50,565 bases of DNA from contig JAGFJO010000087.1 of the NCBI GenBank assembly GCA_024102635.1, positions 1-50,565 of the forward strand, given 5' to 3'. Position numbers and translations under genes: made by a program. This DNA is from Deltaproteobacteria bacterium (lineage in GTDB: Bacteria > Bdellovibrionota_C > UBA2361 > JAGFJO01). Positions 1-8,189 of this stretch are shown piece by piece; position 1 is the stretch's first letter, and every line of letters starts with the position of its first letter. The notes under the pieces were generated by a model that saw only the letters and a list, made by a program, of their open reading frames with translations, ran no database searches and was not told the DNA's origin.

Positions 1-2
1 AT

Positions 3-317
3 AACGGCATCATGGCGGATGGGTACATGAATTTTGGAACATTTGGACTTCTTCTCTGGGCCGTTGGTTTGGTGGCGTTACTGAAGTTGGGCGACGCCGT
101 GGCACGAGGGAAGGACCGGATTATCTCCGTGGGGCTGCTCCTTCTCTCCATTATGACGCTTGTGGATGGATATCTTCTTACAACCTTTCTTTCGCACGGG
201 CTCCTTCTTGCGATGTTTCTGGTTTGGCTTCTTCCAAAAAGTCAGAGTGCAGAGCCGGCTGCATCGCTAGAGGAGCAGAATAGCGCGCCCTCAAGAACCG
301 GGGCGTTCGGAGGATAA
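3..317 (+). CDS. C-terminal end of a polytopic membrane protein, possibly a Wzy-type polymerase (cut by window edge)
   Basis: The frame is already open at the left edge, so this is the tail of a longer gene and the first visible ATG (12) need not be its start. It shows three hydrophobic stretches (about FGTFGLLLWAVGLVALL, IISVGLLLLSIM and LLLAMFLVWLL) and a polar, Ser/Ala-rich C-terminal tail. The segment around NGIMADGYMNFG followed by a hydrophobic helix resembles the C-terminal part of O-antigen/oligosaccharide repeat-unit polymerases, and the neighbours (SGNH hydrolase, AsnB, flippase) fit that. This is an inference from a short fragment; another membrane protein of a glycan locus is possible. 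Its TAA stop lies 4 bases before the next start and overlaps that gene's ribosome binding site. Confidence 0.45.
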   Translation, partial: NGIMADGYMNFGTFGLLLWAVGLVALLKLGDAVARGKDRIISVGLLLLSIMTLVDGYLLTTFLSHGLLLAMFLVWLLPKSQSAEPAASLEEQNSAPSRTGAFGG

Positions 318-321
318 ACCT

Positions 322-1497
322 TTGCGCGCAAAGAAAGCTAAAAGTTTCGCGGTAAATATTCTAGTTTCTATATCCTCCATTGCGCTTACGCTATTGGCGC
401 TGGAAGGAGGCGCGCGGCTATTTTGGCGAGAGGATAACCGCGGCGGGTACTGCACGGAGCCCCATCCAACCTTCCTTCACAGAAATAGACCTAGCTGCGA
501 GTATCAGCTTAAAAAAACCGAAGGGAGCGAGCTTGTATCCTACACGATAAATGAGTGTGGCCACAGAGATCCGCGCCCCTGTTCCGAGTATGGCAAGGAC
601 GGAAAGAACTTGGTGATAGCTCTCGGAGACTCTTTCACCTTCGGAGCTATGGTGCAGGAGAGGGATACTTATGTGCGGAGCGCGGAAACGCAGCTTAAAG
701 AGGCAGGCATCAATATAACGTACGTTAACGCGGGGGTAGGGGGGTGGGACCTTCACCAGTACAGAGAGGCTTTAAGGGATGTGTTAATTTATAATCCGAA
801 GATGGTTACGGTGGGCCTTCTTCCAAATGATCTTTACGCTGATATATCTCCTAATGGAATCGAGGCACGAGCTAGAATGGCTGTCTCGCAAGATGCAGCC
901 GCCATTTATGACACCATCTACTCCGAGCAGCGCCCCTCTCTGGAGCGTTTAGTGAAAAGCGCCATGCAGCAAAGCCGCTTTCTTGACCTTTTAACCCATC
1001 TTCTACTTCGAAACGACGCAATATACGCCTCGATTTACAAGCGCCGAAGCGGTGAGGATTCTTATCTCACTAAATCCTACTCCCGCACTTGGCGTCAGAA
1101 GATAGAACACGCTGCTACGATCCTGAATGAGATGGCAAGCGAGAGTAAAAAAGCAAATGCGCTTTTTGCAGTAATAGTTATACCGCAAAGGATACAGGCG
1201 CTTCTTGCGGCACGCCCGGAGGATTTCCCTGGACTAGACGCTGGTTCCTTCTCACGTGAGATAGCAGCCATCGGAGAGTCATCCGGCTTCCCGGTTATCG
1301 ACTTTTTAGAGAGTCTAAAAGAAGATTCTCGGCCCACCTCGCATTACTATCCGGTAGATGGCCACCTGACTCCGGAGGGGCAGCGGAGGCTGGGGGATTT
1401 CGTTGCGGAGCATCTGGCTCCCATCCTTGAGGAGTCATTTAAGTCAATCCCACCAAGCTCGGCCCACTTCGCCAGATTGACGTACCGGCAGACGTAG
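322..1497 (+). CDS. Membrane-anchored SGNH/GDSL-like hydrolase
   Basis: The 391-residue protein has one N-terminal membrane helix (about residues 9-28) followed by an SGNH hydrolase fold. Visible motifs are GDSFTFG (nucleophile Ser104), NAGVGGW (block II), PND (Asn169) and DGH (Asp346, His348). In polysaccharide loci such proteins typically add or remove O-acyl groups on the extracytoplasmic face. The TTG start is chosen because a perfect GGAGG lies 8 bases upstream. The C-terminal 50 residues lie in repeat copy A, shared with the region after the HigBA cassette. In copy B the frame ends in ...SQSR-stop, whereas here a small indel carries the frame on to a TAG at 1497. The last about 20 residues are therefore probably not ancestral, but the catalytic residues are intact. 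Confidence 0.75.
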   Translation: MRAKKAKSFAVNILVSISSIALTLLALEGGARLFWREDNRGGYCTEPHPTFLHRNRPSCEYQLKKTEGSELVSYTINECGHRDPRPCSEYGKDGKNLVIALGDSFTFGAMVQERDTYVRSAETQLKEAGINITYVNAGVGGWDLHQYREALRDVLIYNPKMVTVGLLPNDLYADISPNGIEARARMAVSQDAAAIYDTIYSEQRPSLERLVKSAMQQSRFLDLLTHLLLRNDAIYASIYKRRSGEDSYLTKSYSRTWRQKIEHAATILNEMASESKKANALFAVIVIPQRIQALLAARPEDFPGLDAGSFSREIAAIGESSGFPVIDFLESLKEDSRPTSHYYPVDGHLTPEGQRRLGDFVAEHLAPILEESFKSIPPSSAHFARLTYRQT

Positions 1498-1513
1498 TTG
1501 TCAGCGCTTCTAC
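1316..1513. repeat. Direct repeat copy A (SGNH 3' end / asnB 3' end junction)
   Basis: About 190 bp matching 2206-2403 in the same orientation. By eye there are about 24 differences including three single-base indels (roughly 87% identity). It contains the 3' end of the SGNH gene on plus and, antisense beyond it, codons for the AsnB C-terminus. With copy B it brackets the HigBA cassette. The divergence argues against a fresh target-site duplication. Confidence 0.85.
1437..1508 (-). pseudogene. asnB C-terminal fragment in repeat copy A
   Basis: Minus-strand translation gives SADNYVCRYVNLAKW followed by AELGGIDLN. This matches residues near the C-terminus of the intact asnB next door (SADNYVWRCVNLVKW, then AELSGIDLN). 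There is no start or body of an asnB gene here: upstream on this strand the frame runs into unrelated sequence around higA. It is a leftover of a duplication or rearrangement and is not expected to make a functional product. Confidence 0.75.
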
Positions 1514-1563
1514 CTGTCACGATTGATCCTGCTTGTCTCTGGGCCAACCTCAAATCGATCGAA

Positions 1564-1857
1564 TTATGCTCTCCGAACCTCCTTATCAATGGCATCTCCA
1601 ACATCAATTTTCGCCATATCGAGGTCATAATCCATCTGAAGTCCCAGCCAGAACTGTGGTGAATTGCCGAAGTATTTAGCAAGTCTCAATGCAGTGTCTG
1701 CCGTAATGCCCCTTTTTCCCAAAACAATCTCGTTAATTCGTCGGGCTGGCACCCCCAAAGCTAGAGCCAACCTATTCTGACTGAGCTTCAAAGGGATCAA
1801 AAACTCTTCGAACAGTACTTCTCCTGGGTGAATAGGGTTCAATTTACGCTTAGCCAT
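1564..1857 (-). CDS. higA: HigA-type antitoxin (XRE helix-turn-helix)
   Basis: This 97-residue protein is the usual length of HigA antitoxins and has their hallmarks in order: an N-terminal HPGEVLFEEF motif, a helix-turn-helix (LSQNRLALALGVPARRINEI), the GKRGITADTALRLAKYF segment, and SPQFWLGLQMDYDL. HigA neutralises the HigB ribonuclease and represses its own promoter by binding a palindrome. A strong AGGAGG lies 5 bases before the ATG. The gene follows higB by 8 bases, which is the toxin-first order typical of higBA. Its promoter and operator lie upstream of higB. Confidence 0.9.
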   Translation of the reverse strand: MAKRKLNPIHPGEVLFEEFLIPLKLSQNRLALALGVPARRINEIVLGKRGITADTALRLAKYFGNSPQFWLGLQMDYDLDMAKIDVGDAIDKEVRRA

Positions 1858-1865
1858 ATCGCCTC

Positions 1866-2147
1866 CTAATGATAATCAACAATCTCAACGTTCAGCGCAT
1901 TTCCATCGTGCCAATTGAAGCAAATGCGCCACTGGTCGTTAATTCGTATGCTCCACTGACCGGATCTATTGCCGTGCAGCTTCTCGAGCCGATTGGCTGG
2001 AGGAACTCTTAAATCAACAAGCGATACGGCTCGATGCACCATTCTGAGTTTTCTGACTGCAACCTGTTGGATATTCGGTGGAAACTTTCTTGACCGTTCT
2101 AAGTTGAATATCTTCTCAGTCTCTTTGCACTTGAAGCTCCGAATCAC
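1866..2147 (-). CDS. higB: HigB-type mRNA-interferase toxin (RelE superfamily)
   Basis: The 93-residue protein is full length for the family (plasmid maintenance killer protein). It starts IRSFKCKETEKIFN, has the RKFP and LRVPPANRLEKLHG segments, and ends with the conserved core GQWSIRINDQWRICF and a C-terminal VEIVDYH with the family's terminal His. HigB-type toxins cleave mRNA on the ribosome. The start is GTG; translation from it reproduces the usual family N-terminus. A sigma70-like -10 ends only 6 bases upstream of this GTG, so the transcript may be leaderless. Gene order, lengths and context support a complete, potentially active module. Confidence 0.88.
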   Translation of the reverse strand: MIRSFKCKETEKIFNLERSRKFPPNIQQVAVRKLRMVHRAVSLVDLRVPPANRLEKLHGNRSGQWSIRINDQWRICFNWHDGNALNVEIVDYH

Positions 2148-2189
2148 AAAGTTAGTATATAACGCCTTGCGTTTAACGTCAAGCGTTAT
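2147..2189 (-). promoter_or_regulatory. higBA promoter with overlapping palindromic operator
   Basis: On the minus strand a near-consensus sigma70 promoter reads TTGACG (2182-2177), 17 bases, TATACT (2159-2154). An imperfect palindrome with arms ATAACGCTTG and CAAGGCGTTAT spans 2159-2189 and covers the -35 and spacer, as expected for a HigA operator. The predicted transcription start falls at or next to the GTG of higB at 2147. Confidence 0.65.
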
Positions 2190-4258
2190 GCCATATTAGG
2201 CAGGCCCAAAGATAGATTCCCGGCCCACCTCGCATTACTATCCGGTGGATGGGCACCTGACTCCAGAAGGGCAGCGGAAGCTTGGGGTTTCTGTTGCGGA
2301 GCATCTTGGCTCCATCTTGCGGGCTCATTTAAGTCAATCCCGCTAAGCTCTGCCCACTTCACCAGATTGACGCACCGCCAGACGTAGTTGTCGGCGCTCC
2401 GTTTCCCACGGTTTATCATCTCCCAGTGGTGCAGCACCCTTTCGGATGAGAAAGCCTCTATCCCTTTAGCTGTTCTGCTTTTCAATATCGATTCGATATG
2501 GGGCCCCAGTGTGCGCAGCCACTCGGTTTCGGGAGTATCGAAGCCCACCTTATCTTTCCTATCTAAAACGGCATCCGGCACAATGCCTCGCATCGCAGCT
2601 CTCAGAAGGTGCTTTGTTTCGCCGCGCGGTGAGATTAGAAAGTGTTCAGGAAGTCCGTAAGCAAACTTAACTATTTCGGGAATAAGATACGGCACGCGGC
2701 TCTCAATTGAAAATGCCATCGAATTACGATCCCCATGGCGAAGAAGGTGCGGAATGCAGAGTTCATTGAGAGTGCGCTTGAGGTCCGCTATTAAAACATC
2801 TTTGCCCTCAAGGCGGCCACGCGGAAGATAAACGGCGCCGCGTGCGCGAAACCACTCACCGTTAAGCCACCTCGGGATTATCGGCTTCCCAGCGGCAATA
2901 TGCGCAATCTCTTGTAGGCCCTGAGGCAATATGTACTGCAAGCTCTTTAAGATAACTTCTTGAAATGCTCCCTCCGGGTAGCGCGAGCAGCCTAGAGTAA
3001 ACCGCACCGCATCGCGCCACCTTCGCTGCCTAAAAAGAGAGGCAAGGCGCGCCGCGCGGTACTGCGGATACCCGGCAAGAATCTCATCTGCTCCTTGCCC
3101 CTCAATCATAACTTTTACGCCGTGCTGCGCTGCTAGTTTCTGAACTCTAAACTGAGCGTACATAGTGGTCGAAGCAAATGGCTCGCCCTGCTCCTCTATC
3201 AGCTCATCAAGGTCACCCAAGAGATCTTCTGCAGTGGGGGTAACCTTATGCACTGCGGCTCGGGCATGTTTTGCTAACATATCAATCCAGCGCTCTTCAG
3301 AGATTGCTGAATTAGCCGGTACATAACTAAAGGCCGTTAGGCTTCTTTCAGAATCGCACACCTCCCGCGCTGCGCAGAGCAGGGCGGAGGAATCAATCCC
3401 TCCTGAGAGCGCAAATCCAACGGGGGCGTCGCTCCGCAGGTGAAGCTCTACGCTTTTTAGCATCATCTCGCGAAGTTTAAGAGCAGCTTCATTGAACGAA
3501 ATATTTACGTTCTCTTTCTCACCTGCCGCTTCCCAGTACCTGCAAGGAGCAACATCGCCGGGGTCTTTAAGTGAAACCTCCAGATAATGAGCAGGAGGAA
3601 GCTGAGATACATCTTGAATTAGAGATGCCGCCCCGTAATCTGTGATGCCAAAGCGAAGGTAGAGAAAAAGCCTTAAGGGGTTTATCCGCCGCGCTACTCC
3701 CGGGAAAGTGAAGATCGCGCGCAAGGTAGATGCAAAGGAGAAATTTCCGCCTGTCAGTGTGTAGTAGAGAGGTTTAATGCCGAAAGGGTCTCGTGCCAGA
3801 AAAAGAGTCTCCTTTTTTGCATCAAGGAGAGCAAAGGCAAACATCCCCACCAAGCGATTTAGCGCCTCTTTTCCCCAGTGCCGGTAGGAGTTAAGCAGCA
3901 CCTCGGTGTCGGAGGCCGTTTTAAACGAGTAGCCCGCTCGAGAAAGCTCATCGCGCAGCTCGCGGTAGTTGTAGATCTCGCCGTTGAATACAATCGCAAA
4001 GCGCCCATCCTCTGATAGCATAGGCTGAAGAGCGGCATCACTAAGGTCGATTATTGAAAGCCGCGTATGGGTAAGTAGCGCAGTGGGAGATCCTTCCGGA
4101 AGCTGCTCTCCAAATCCGGTGCTTAGTACCCCGTCACCGAGCGCGCAGTATCCGCGGCCGTCAGGACCTCGGCGGCGGAGCGCAGACCAGAGATTCTTCG
4201 TCAGTTCATCTGGGCGAGGGATGCCCGCCGGGTTGACTGTTCCTGCTATGCCGCACAT
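2186..4258 (-). CDS. asnB: Asparagine synthase (glutamine-hydrolysing), glycan-locus type
   Basis: AsnB-family enzymes transfer ammonia from glutamine to an AMP-activated carboxylate. The N-terminal class II glutaminase starts MCGIAG with the catalytic Cys2, and has RRRGPDGRG, THTRLSIIDL and FNGEIYN. The synthetase domain has the pyrophosphate loop SGGIDSS (285-291) and a FSIESRVPYL segment. AsnB homologues in polysaccharide loci often amidate sugar acids or amino-acid substituents; the substrate cannot be read here. The C-terminus runs about 50 residues beyond the IDLN segment, antisense through the orphan SGNH fragment, so the tail is probably an artefact of rearrangement (690 residues against about 600-650 usual). 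The start overlaps the end of the flippase gene by 13 bases. Confidence 0.88.
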   Translation of the reverse strand: MCGIAGTVNPAGIPRPDELTKNLWSALRRRGPDGRGYCALGDGVLSTGFGEQLPEGSPTALLTHTRLSIIDLSDAALQPMLSEDGRFAIVFNGEIYNYRELRDELSRAGYSFKTASDTEVLLNSYRHWGKEALNRLVGMFAFALLDAKKETLFLARDPFGIKPLYYTLTGGNFSFASTLRAIFTFPGVARRINPLRLFLYLRFGITDYGAASLIQDVSQLPPAHYLEVSLKDPGDVAPCRYWEAAGEKENVNISFNEAALKLREMMLKSVELHLRSDAPVGFALSGGIDSSALLCAAREVCDSERSLTAFSYVPANSAISEERWIDMLAKHARAAVHKVTPTAEDLLGDLDELIEEQGEPFASTTMYAQFRVQKLAAQHGVKVMIEGQGADEILAGYPQYRAARLASLFRQRRWRDAVRFTLGCSRYPEGAFQEVILKSLQYILPQGLQEIAHIAAGKPIIPRWLNGEWFRARGAVYLPRGRLEGKDVLIADLKRTLNELCIPHLLRHGDRNSMAFSIESRVPYLIPEIVKFAYGLPEHFLISPRGETKHLLRAAMRGIVPDAVLDRKDKVGFDTPETEWLRTLGPHIESILKSRTAKGIEAFSSERVLHHWEMINRGKRSADNYVWRCVNLVKWAELSGIDLNEPARWSQDAPQQKPQASAALLESGAHPPDSNARWAGNLSLGLPNMA
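2206..2403. repeat. Direct repeat copy B (SGNH 3' end / asnB 3' end junction)
   Basis: This is the partner of 1316-1513. Here the minus-strand asnB reading is part of the intact gene and the plus-strand SGNH reading is the orphan fragment. About 695 bp lie between the copies and consist almost entirely of the HigBA module. Confidence 0.85.
2215..2346 (+). pseudogene. SGNH hydrolase C-terminal fragment in repeat copy B
   Basis: The plus-strand frame reads DSRPTSHYYPVDGHLTPEG and continues to SILRAHLSQSR-stop. It matches the end of the SGNH hydrolase at 322-1497 and includes the catalytic Asp-Gly-His. There is no N-terminal part. It shows what the undisrupted C-terminus of that hydrolase may have looked like. 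Confidence 0.75.
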
Positions 4259-5520
4259 AGCTCTTTCTCCCTTTCGCCGGCCGGCTCACTCCTGGCGCAG
4301 CTATAGCTAAGAACCAAGTTAAGAGAATATGCACAGAAAAGCGCAATTCCGTAGCCGTAAACGCTTCCTATCCATCCACCCAGATACGAACCGAAGTAGA
4401 AGCCTATTAGCACAGATGAGAAGTAAAAAAGCTGCCATAAAAGGTCGAGCCGCTGCCTCCCCGCTATAAGAAGCATGCAGGCAAGGGGAAAATGGCAGAA
4501 CTGTGCAACATAGGCAGGCGCTAAGTAGCGGCACATCATCCCGACCTCATCCCACTCGTGCCCTAAAATAAATGGTATTAGCTCCGGGCCTACAGCGGCG
4601 AGTATGCCGAAGCCCAAAATCGCCGCGCTAAATAAGTAGAGTAAACTCTTCTGATAAAGTGCAAGGGAGCTTCCGCTGCCGATGTAACGCCGTGCGGCCT
4701 CGGGAAAATAAACTTGCTGCACGGCGCGCCCCACAAAATTAGAAGGAGCATCCATAATTCTCATGCATAAGCTGTAGTATCCTGCAATCTCAGGCGAGAA
4801 AAGCGCGGCGCTTAGCAGCACGGGGAGGTGCCAAGTAAAGCTATTAAGCGCATGGCCAAAGAGGGTAAAGCGCGGGAAGCGGCTGAACTTTCGCATTGTA
4901 TCGCGCACTATCGGAGCCTTTATGCCTGCGGGCCGGAGCTTAAGCGACCTGTATGCGGTGAGCAGAAGCTGCAAGAAAGTTCCAATTACAAGCCCCAGCA
5001 TCAGGCCCGTTGCGCCCATGCCGAAGTAGCCGAATGCGATATGAAGAGTCAAGGTTACAACGGCGTAAATTATCCTTGTTTGCGCGAGCCAGCGAAACTC
5101 GGATTTTCTTCCAAGCCACTGCCGGAATGCGTTTATCCAGGTGTTAGAAGCTGCATGCAGCGGAAGAAGAACAAAAACCATCCAGAACTCATTTAGAGCG
5201 GCCGGAACCCAGAATGCTAATGCGGCTGTTCCTACAAGAGAGAGCAGAAGTGCGATAAGAAGTGACGCTATTACCAGCGCCCAGCTCTCGGAGTCCTTCT
5301 CCGGAATTGGAACCGCAAGTTCATAACGAGCCGCTCCAATAATCGTCCCTATAGCAGAGATTGCGCTAAAGATTCCAAAGGCGCCAAACTCCTGCGGTGT
5401 ATAGAGGCGGGTTAGAACTGGAAGGCTCGCGAGTAAAAGAGCCTGCGCAAGGGCCTCGCCCCCCGCTACCTTAAAGACATTCGCGGCAAAGCCCTGGTTG
5501 CCGGCCGGTTCACTTGACAT
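4246..5520 (-). CDS. Wzx-like oligosaccharide flippase (MATE/MOP superfamily)
   Basis: This polytopic protein of about 424 residues has around 12 hydrophobic segments. The N-terminal motif ALLLASLPVLTRLYTPQEFG is typical of polysaccharide biosynthesis flippases, which move lipid-linked repeat units across the inner membrane. The ATG at 5520 is preferred: translation then begins MSSEPAGNQGF just before the first helix, and a GGAAAGGG lies upstream. An upstream ATG at 5595 would add 25 polar residues with two Cys that do not look like part of the family. It overlaps the asnB start, suggesting a two-gene operon. It pairs logically with the polymerase-like fragment at the left edge and the O-antigen ligase at 48.1 kb. 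Confidence 0.82.
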   Translation of the reverse strand: MSSEPAGNQGFAANVFKVAGGEALAQALLLASLPVLTRLYTPQEFGAFGIFSAISAIGTIIGAARYELAVPIPEKDSESWALVIASLLIALLLSLVGTAALAFWVPAALNEFWMVFVLLPLHAASNTWINAFRQWLGRKSEFRWLAQTRIIYAVVTLTLHIAFGYFGMGATGLMLGLVIGTFLQLLLTAYRSLKLRPAGIKAPIVRDTMRKFSRFPRFTLFGHALNSFTWHLPVLLSAALFSPEIAGYYSLCMRIMDAPSNFVGRAVQQVYFPEAARRYIGSGSSLALYQKSLLYLFSAAILGFGILAAVGPELIPFILGHEWDEVGMMCRYLAPAYVAQFCHFPLACMLLIAGRQRLDLLWQLFYFSSVLIGFYFGSYLGGWIGSVYGYGIALFCAYSLNLVLSYSCARSEPAGEREKELCAA

Positions 5521-5659
5521 CGTTTCCCTTTCCGCTTGAGAGGCTTTTTTTGAGCATGGGCACTTAAGAGGTTCCGGATCTATACTGTATGCCACCGTAC
5601 TAATTGTCGTCTAGTGGCAACTCCTCTTTGGCGGCAGCGGTGTTACAAGGGAGGTTAAG

Positions 5660-6070
5660 TTGAGCAGCGCACACTTCTGGTCCATATTGGCCCTTTTTAC
5701 CTTTGGCCTCTGGGGATTTTTCCCGAAGCTTGCAACTAATTACATCTCACCATCGAGCGCCCTGGTTTATGAAGCGATTGCAGGATGTTTGGTCGGGCTT
5801 GCCGCTTTTGTCTCTCTTGGCTTTAGGCCAGAGGTAAGCGGCCCCGGAGTACTTTATGCCGGACTGGCCGGCGCAACCGGCCTCCTAGGAGGGCTTTTCT
5901 ATTTAATCGCCGCGTCAAAAGGAAAGATCTCTGTTGTCGTTACTGTTACCGCGCTCTATCCGGTTATCACCATTTTGCTTGCGGCTCTATTCTTAAAAGA
6001 GCCGATTACTATTAAACAGGCAGCCGGGATGTTAATGGCGGTGGGAGCGATATATCTACTCTCTTCATAG
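5660..6070 (+). CDS. EamA/DMT-type half transporter (four-helix)
   Basis: The 136-residue protein has four predicted membrane helices and the EamA half-domain signatures: LFTFGLWGFFPKLA near the start and a final block PVITILLAALFLKEP followed by a glycine-rich last helix. Most EamA proteins carry two such units; single-unit ones (as ArnE/ArnF or EmrE-like) act as dimers, some flipping lipid-linked sugars. The substrate is unknown. A TTG start is supported by GGGAGG 5 bases upstream. It is transcribed divergently from the flippase and is followed after 7 bases by an SGNH hydrolase gene, likely one operon. Confidence 0.78.
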   Translation: MSSAHFWSILALFTFGLWGFFPKLATNYISPSSALVYEAIAGCLVGLAAFVSLGFRPEVSGPGVLYAGLAGATGLLGGLFYLIAASKGKISVVVTVTALYPVITILLAALFLKEPITIKQAAGMLMAVGAIYLLSS

Positions 6071-6077
6071 ATGAGCT

Positions 6078-6812
6078 GTGAAAAGATTTGGCCTAAACCT
6101 ACTTTTTATCCTTTTCGGTTTCACCTTTGCGGCGATTCTGGCAGAGCTTCTATTAAGAGCAGCGGGGATAGGTTACGGAAACTCCCCGGTAGAATCTCAT
6201 GCGGTGCTGCACCATATTCATCCGCCAGGCTACAAGTTTACCGCCTATGACCCAGGGGGGGAGTACGGAGGGCATGAGGTGCGGTATGACAACCTTGGCA
6301 TAAGAAGGAACGGCGAGGCCGACGTGAGCGCCGATTACAAGGTCGCCTTTATGGGAGACTCCTTTGTTGAGGCGCTCTCCGTCCCTGCAGAAAAGAGCTT
6401 TGTCGGCTTGCTCCAGGCACAAGCAGGGGAGAAGGCAGAGATGCTTAATTTCGGCGTATCTAGTTACAGCCCAGTGCTTTATCTTCTGCAGTGGAGAGAG
6501 GTTGTAAAAAAGTTATCGCCAAAGGCGGTTGTAGTAATGCTTTATAGCAACGATATCCTTACCGCCGTTCCATCAAAGTATAGACTTTCAAATAATGAGG
6601 AAACATTCGATAAGCCGCAGTTCTCCGATCGCGTGCGAGAGTGGGCCACGGGGGAGGGGGTAAATTTCATTGACCTTACCGAGGCCTTCAACGCGGCGGC
6701 TGCAGAGGCAAGCGAGCTATTTTTCGAGCGCGATATTCACTTCAATGAGGACGGGCACAAGGTTACGGCGCAGGCAATTTGGGAGCAGGTCAATTATGCA
6801 AGTTTTTTTTGA
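6078..6812 (+). CDS. SGNH/GDSL-like hydrolase with N-terminal membrane anchor
   Basis: This 244-residue protein has an uncleaved N-terminal helix (about 5-28) and a compact SGNH domain. The motifs are MGDSF (Ser95), NFGVSSY (block II, about 124-130), YSND (Asn158) and RDIHFNEDG (Asp219, His221). It is unlike the first SGNH protein in detail (shorter, different N-terminus) but shares the topology, so it is a second candidate extracytoplasmic acyl-esterase or acyltransferase for the glycan. The GTG start follows the EamA gene closely. TesA at 28.6 kb is a third, periplasmic SGNH protein in the window. Confidence 0.7.
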   Translation: MKRFGLNLLFILFGFTFAAILAELLLRAAGIGYGNSPVESHAVLHHIHPPGYKFTAYDPGGEYGGHEVRYDNLGIRRNGEADVSADYKVAFMGDSFVEALSVPAEKSFVGLLQAQAGEKAEMLNFGVSSYSPVLYLLQWREVVKKLSPKAVVVMLYSNDILTAVPSKYRLSNNEETFDKPQFSDRVREWATGEGVNFIDLTEAFNAAAAEASELFFERDIHFNEDGHKVTAQAIWEQVNYASFF

Positions 6813-6935
6813 AGACATCGTATATTGATGAAAGCCAGCTTTTCTGAAAAAGTGAAGCCAGATCCCTTTGTTCAAGAGGTTAATAATTGCAGTTGAAGCA
6901 TGTATTGATGATTAAGCCGGCCTAACTCGACGGGC

Positions 6936-8012
6936 ATGTCCAATAACGACTTCGTATTGTTTTTCTTACAATTGGCCTTAATGGTTGCCGCCGCCCTTGC
7001 AGCTGGTGCTGTGATGCGCCGGATCCGCCAACCCGCCATTTTAGGGGAGATTCTAGCCGGAATCTTTATCGGTCCCACTATTTTCGGAGCAGTGTTTCCG
7101 GAAACCCAGCTCTTGCTTTTTCCTAAGTCAGGAGACCCGGCTGTGGCGCGAGAGGCGGTGGTTAAGCTAGGACTGCTTTTTTTTCTCTTTGCAGCCGGAA
7201 TGGAGATAAATCTTACGGCAATTAGCAGGCATAGAAAAGCAATCTCGCTTGCCAGCATGCTAGGAATGCTCGTGCCGTTCTTAGCTGGAGTGCTCATGGT
7301 CGTTTGTTTACCGGAACTATGGAAAGGGCAGGCTGGCGGCCACTCGTTCATATTCGCCCTGTTCATGGGAACGGCGCTTTGCATAACCGCCCTTCCTGTC
7401 ATAGTTCGAATCTTGCTCGATTACGGGCTACTAAAGTCCGAATTAGGCATGACGATCGTGGCTGCAGCGACCATAAATGATATTGTCGGATGGGGCCTTT
7501 TCTGAATTCTACTTGCATATTTTTCCCCGACGCACTCCAGCCAATCGGGAATGCAGTCATTTATAATATTAGTCGGTTTTTTCGTTTTTGCAGTGACGCT
7601 CGGCCGGGCAGCGGGAAAAAGAGCCATAATCTGGTTCCGCACTGAATTCGCCTGGCCGAGCGGCTTTCTAGGTGTCACTGCCATGATGGTGCTGCTTATC
7701 GCGGCGGGCGCAGAAGCGGTAGGAATCCACGCGGTACTAGGATCCTTTCTTCTTGGAGTGATGCTGGCTCCTCAAGAGGACTTAGTTGACGAGGAGCACC
7801 AGGTAATACTTCAGTTTACAACCTCGTTTTTTGCCGCGCCGGTATACTTCGTATCGATAGGACTAAAGGTTGATTTTATTAATAATTTTGATTTATTCAT
7901 TTCATTATGGATACTTTTCGTAGCCTGTATCGGAAAGATTGCCGGCTCAGCCATTGGCGGCTGGCTTGGAGGGATGAATCATCGACAGGCGTTAGCCCTA
8001 AGCGCACCGTAA
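6936..8012 (+). pseudogene. CPA2-type cation/proton antiporter, interrupted by in-frame TGA and C-terminally truncated
   Basis: One continuous frame encodes a KefB/NapA-like Na+(K+)/H+ antiporter: QPAILGEILAGIFIGPTIFG in helix 2, LFFLFAAGMEINL, FALFMGTALCITALPVI and a TINDIVGWGLF segment that ends at a TGA (7503-7505). The same frame resumes as ILLAYFSP and carries on through EAVGIHAVLGSFLLGVMLAP, APVYFVSIGLKVDF and a Gly-rich helix to a TAA at 8012. Family members normally have about two more helices, so the 3' end is missing as well. TGA ends many intact genes here, so recoding is unlikely. The codons after the TGA stay family-like, so the nonsense change looks recent. There is no ribosome-binding site that clearly restarts at 7551. 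Confidence 0.8.
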
Positions 8013-8189
8013 ATCCCCTGGCTGACTTTGTCATGGCCCGCGACCGTACTCCAATCTGAAAATTCCATTTAGCCGCACCTTCATGCCGCCGATAAGTAGA
8101 TCGGACTTTAGTATATGACCTGCGCTCATCAATAGCCGCAAAGGTCAAATGTACGCGGGGGGCGGCCGATTATCGGGGAGGGTATCGCT

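Noticed and set aside
6872..7402. Minus-strand 176-codon frame opposite the antiporter
   Set aside because: It is antisense to clearly conserved antiporter codons and has no recognisable motif of its own.
7503..7505. Possible alternative genetic code or selenocysteine at the in-frame TGA of the antiporter
   Set aside because: TGA terminates several intact genes here (for example at 6812, 9278, 14865, 16115, 46890). No stem-loop typical of a bacterial SECIS is evident, and the gene is also truncated at its 3' end.
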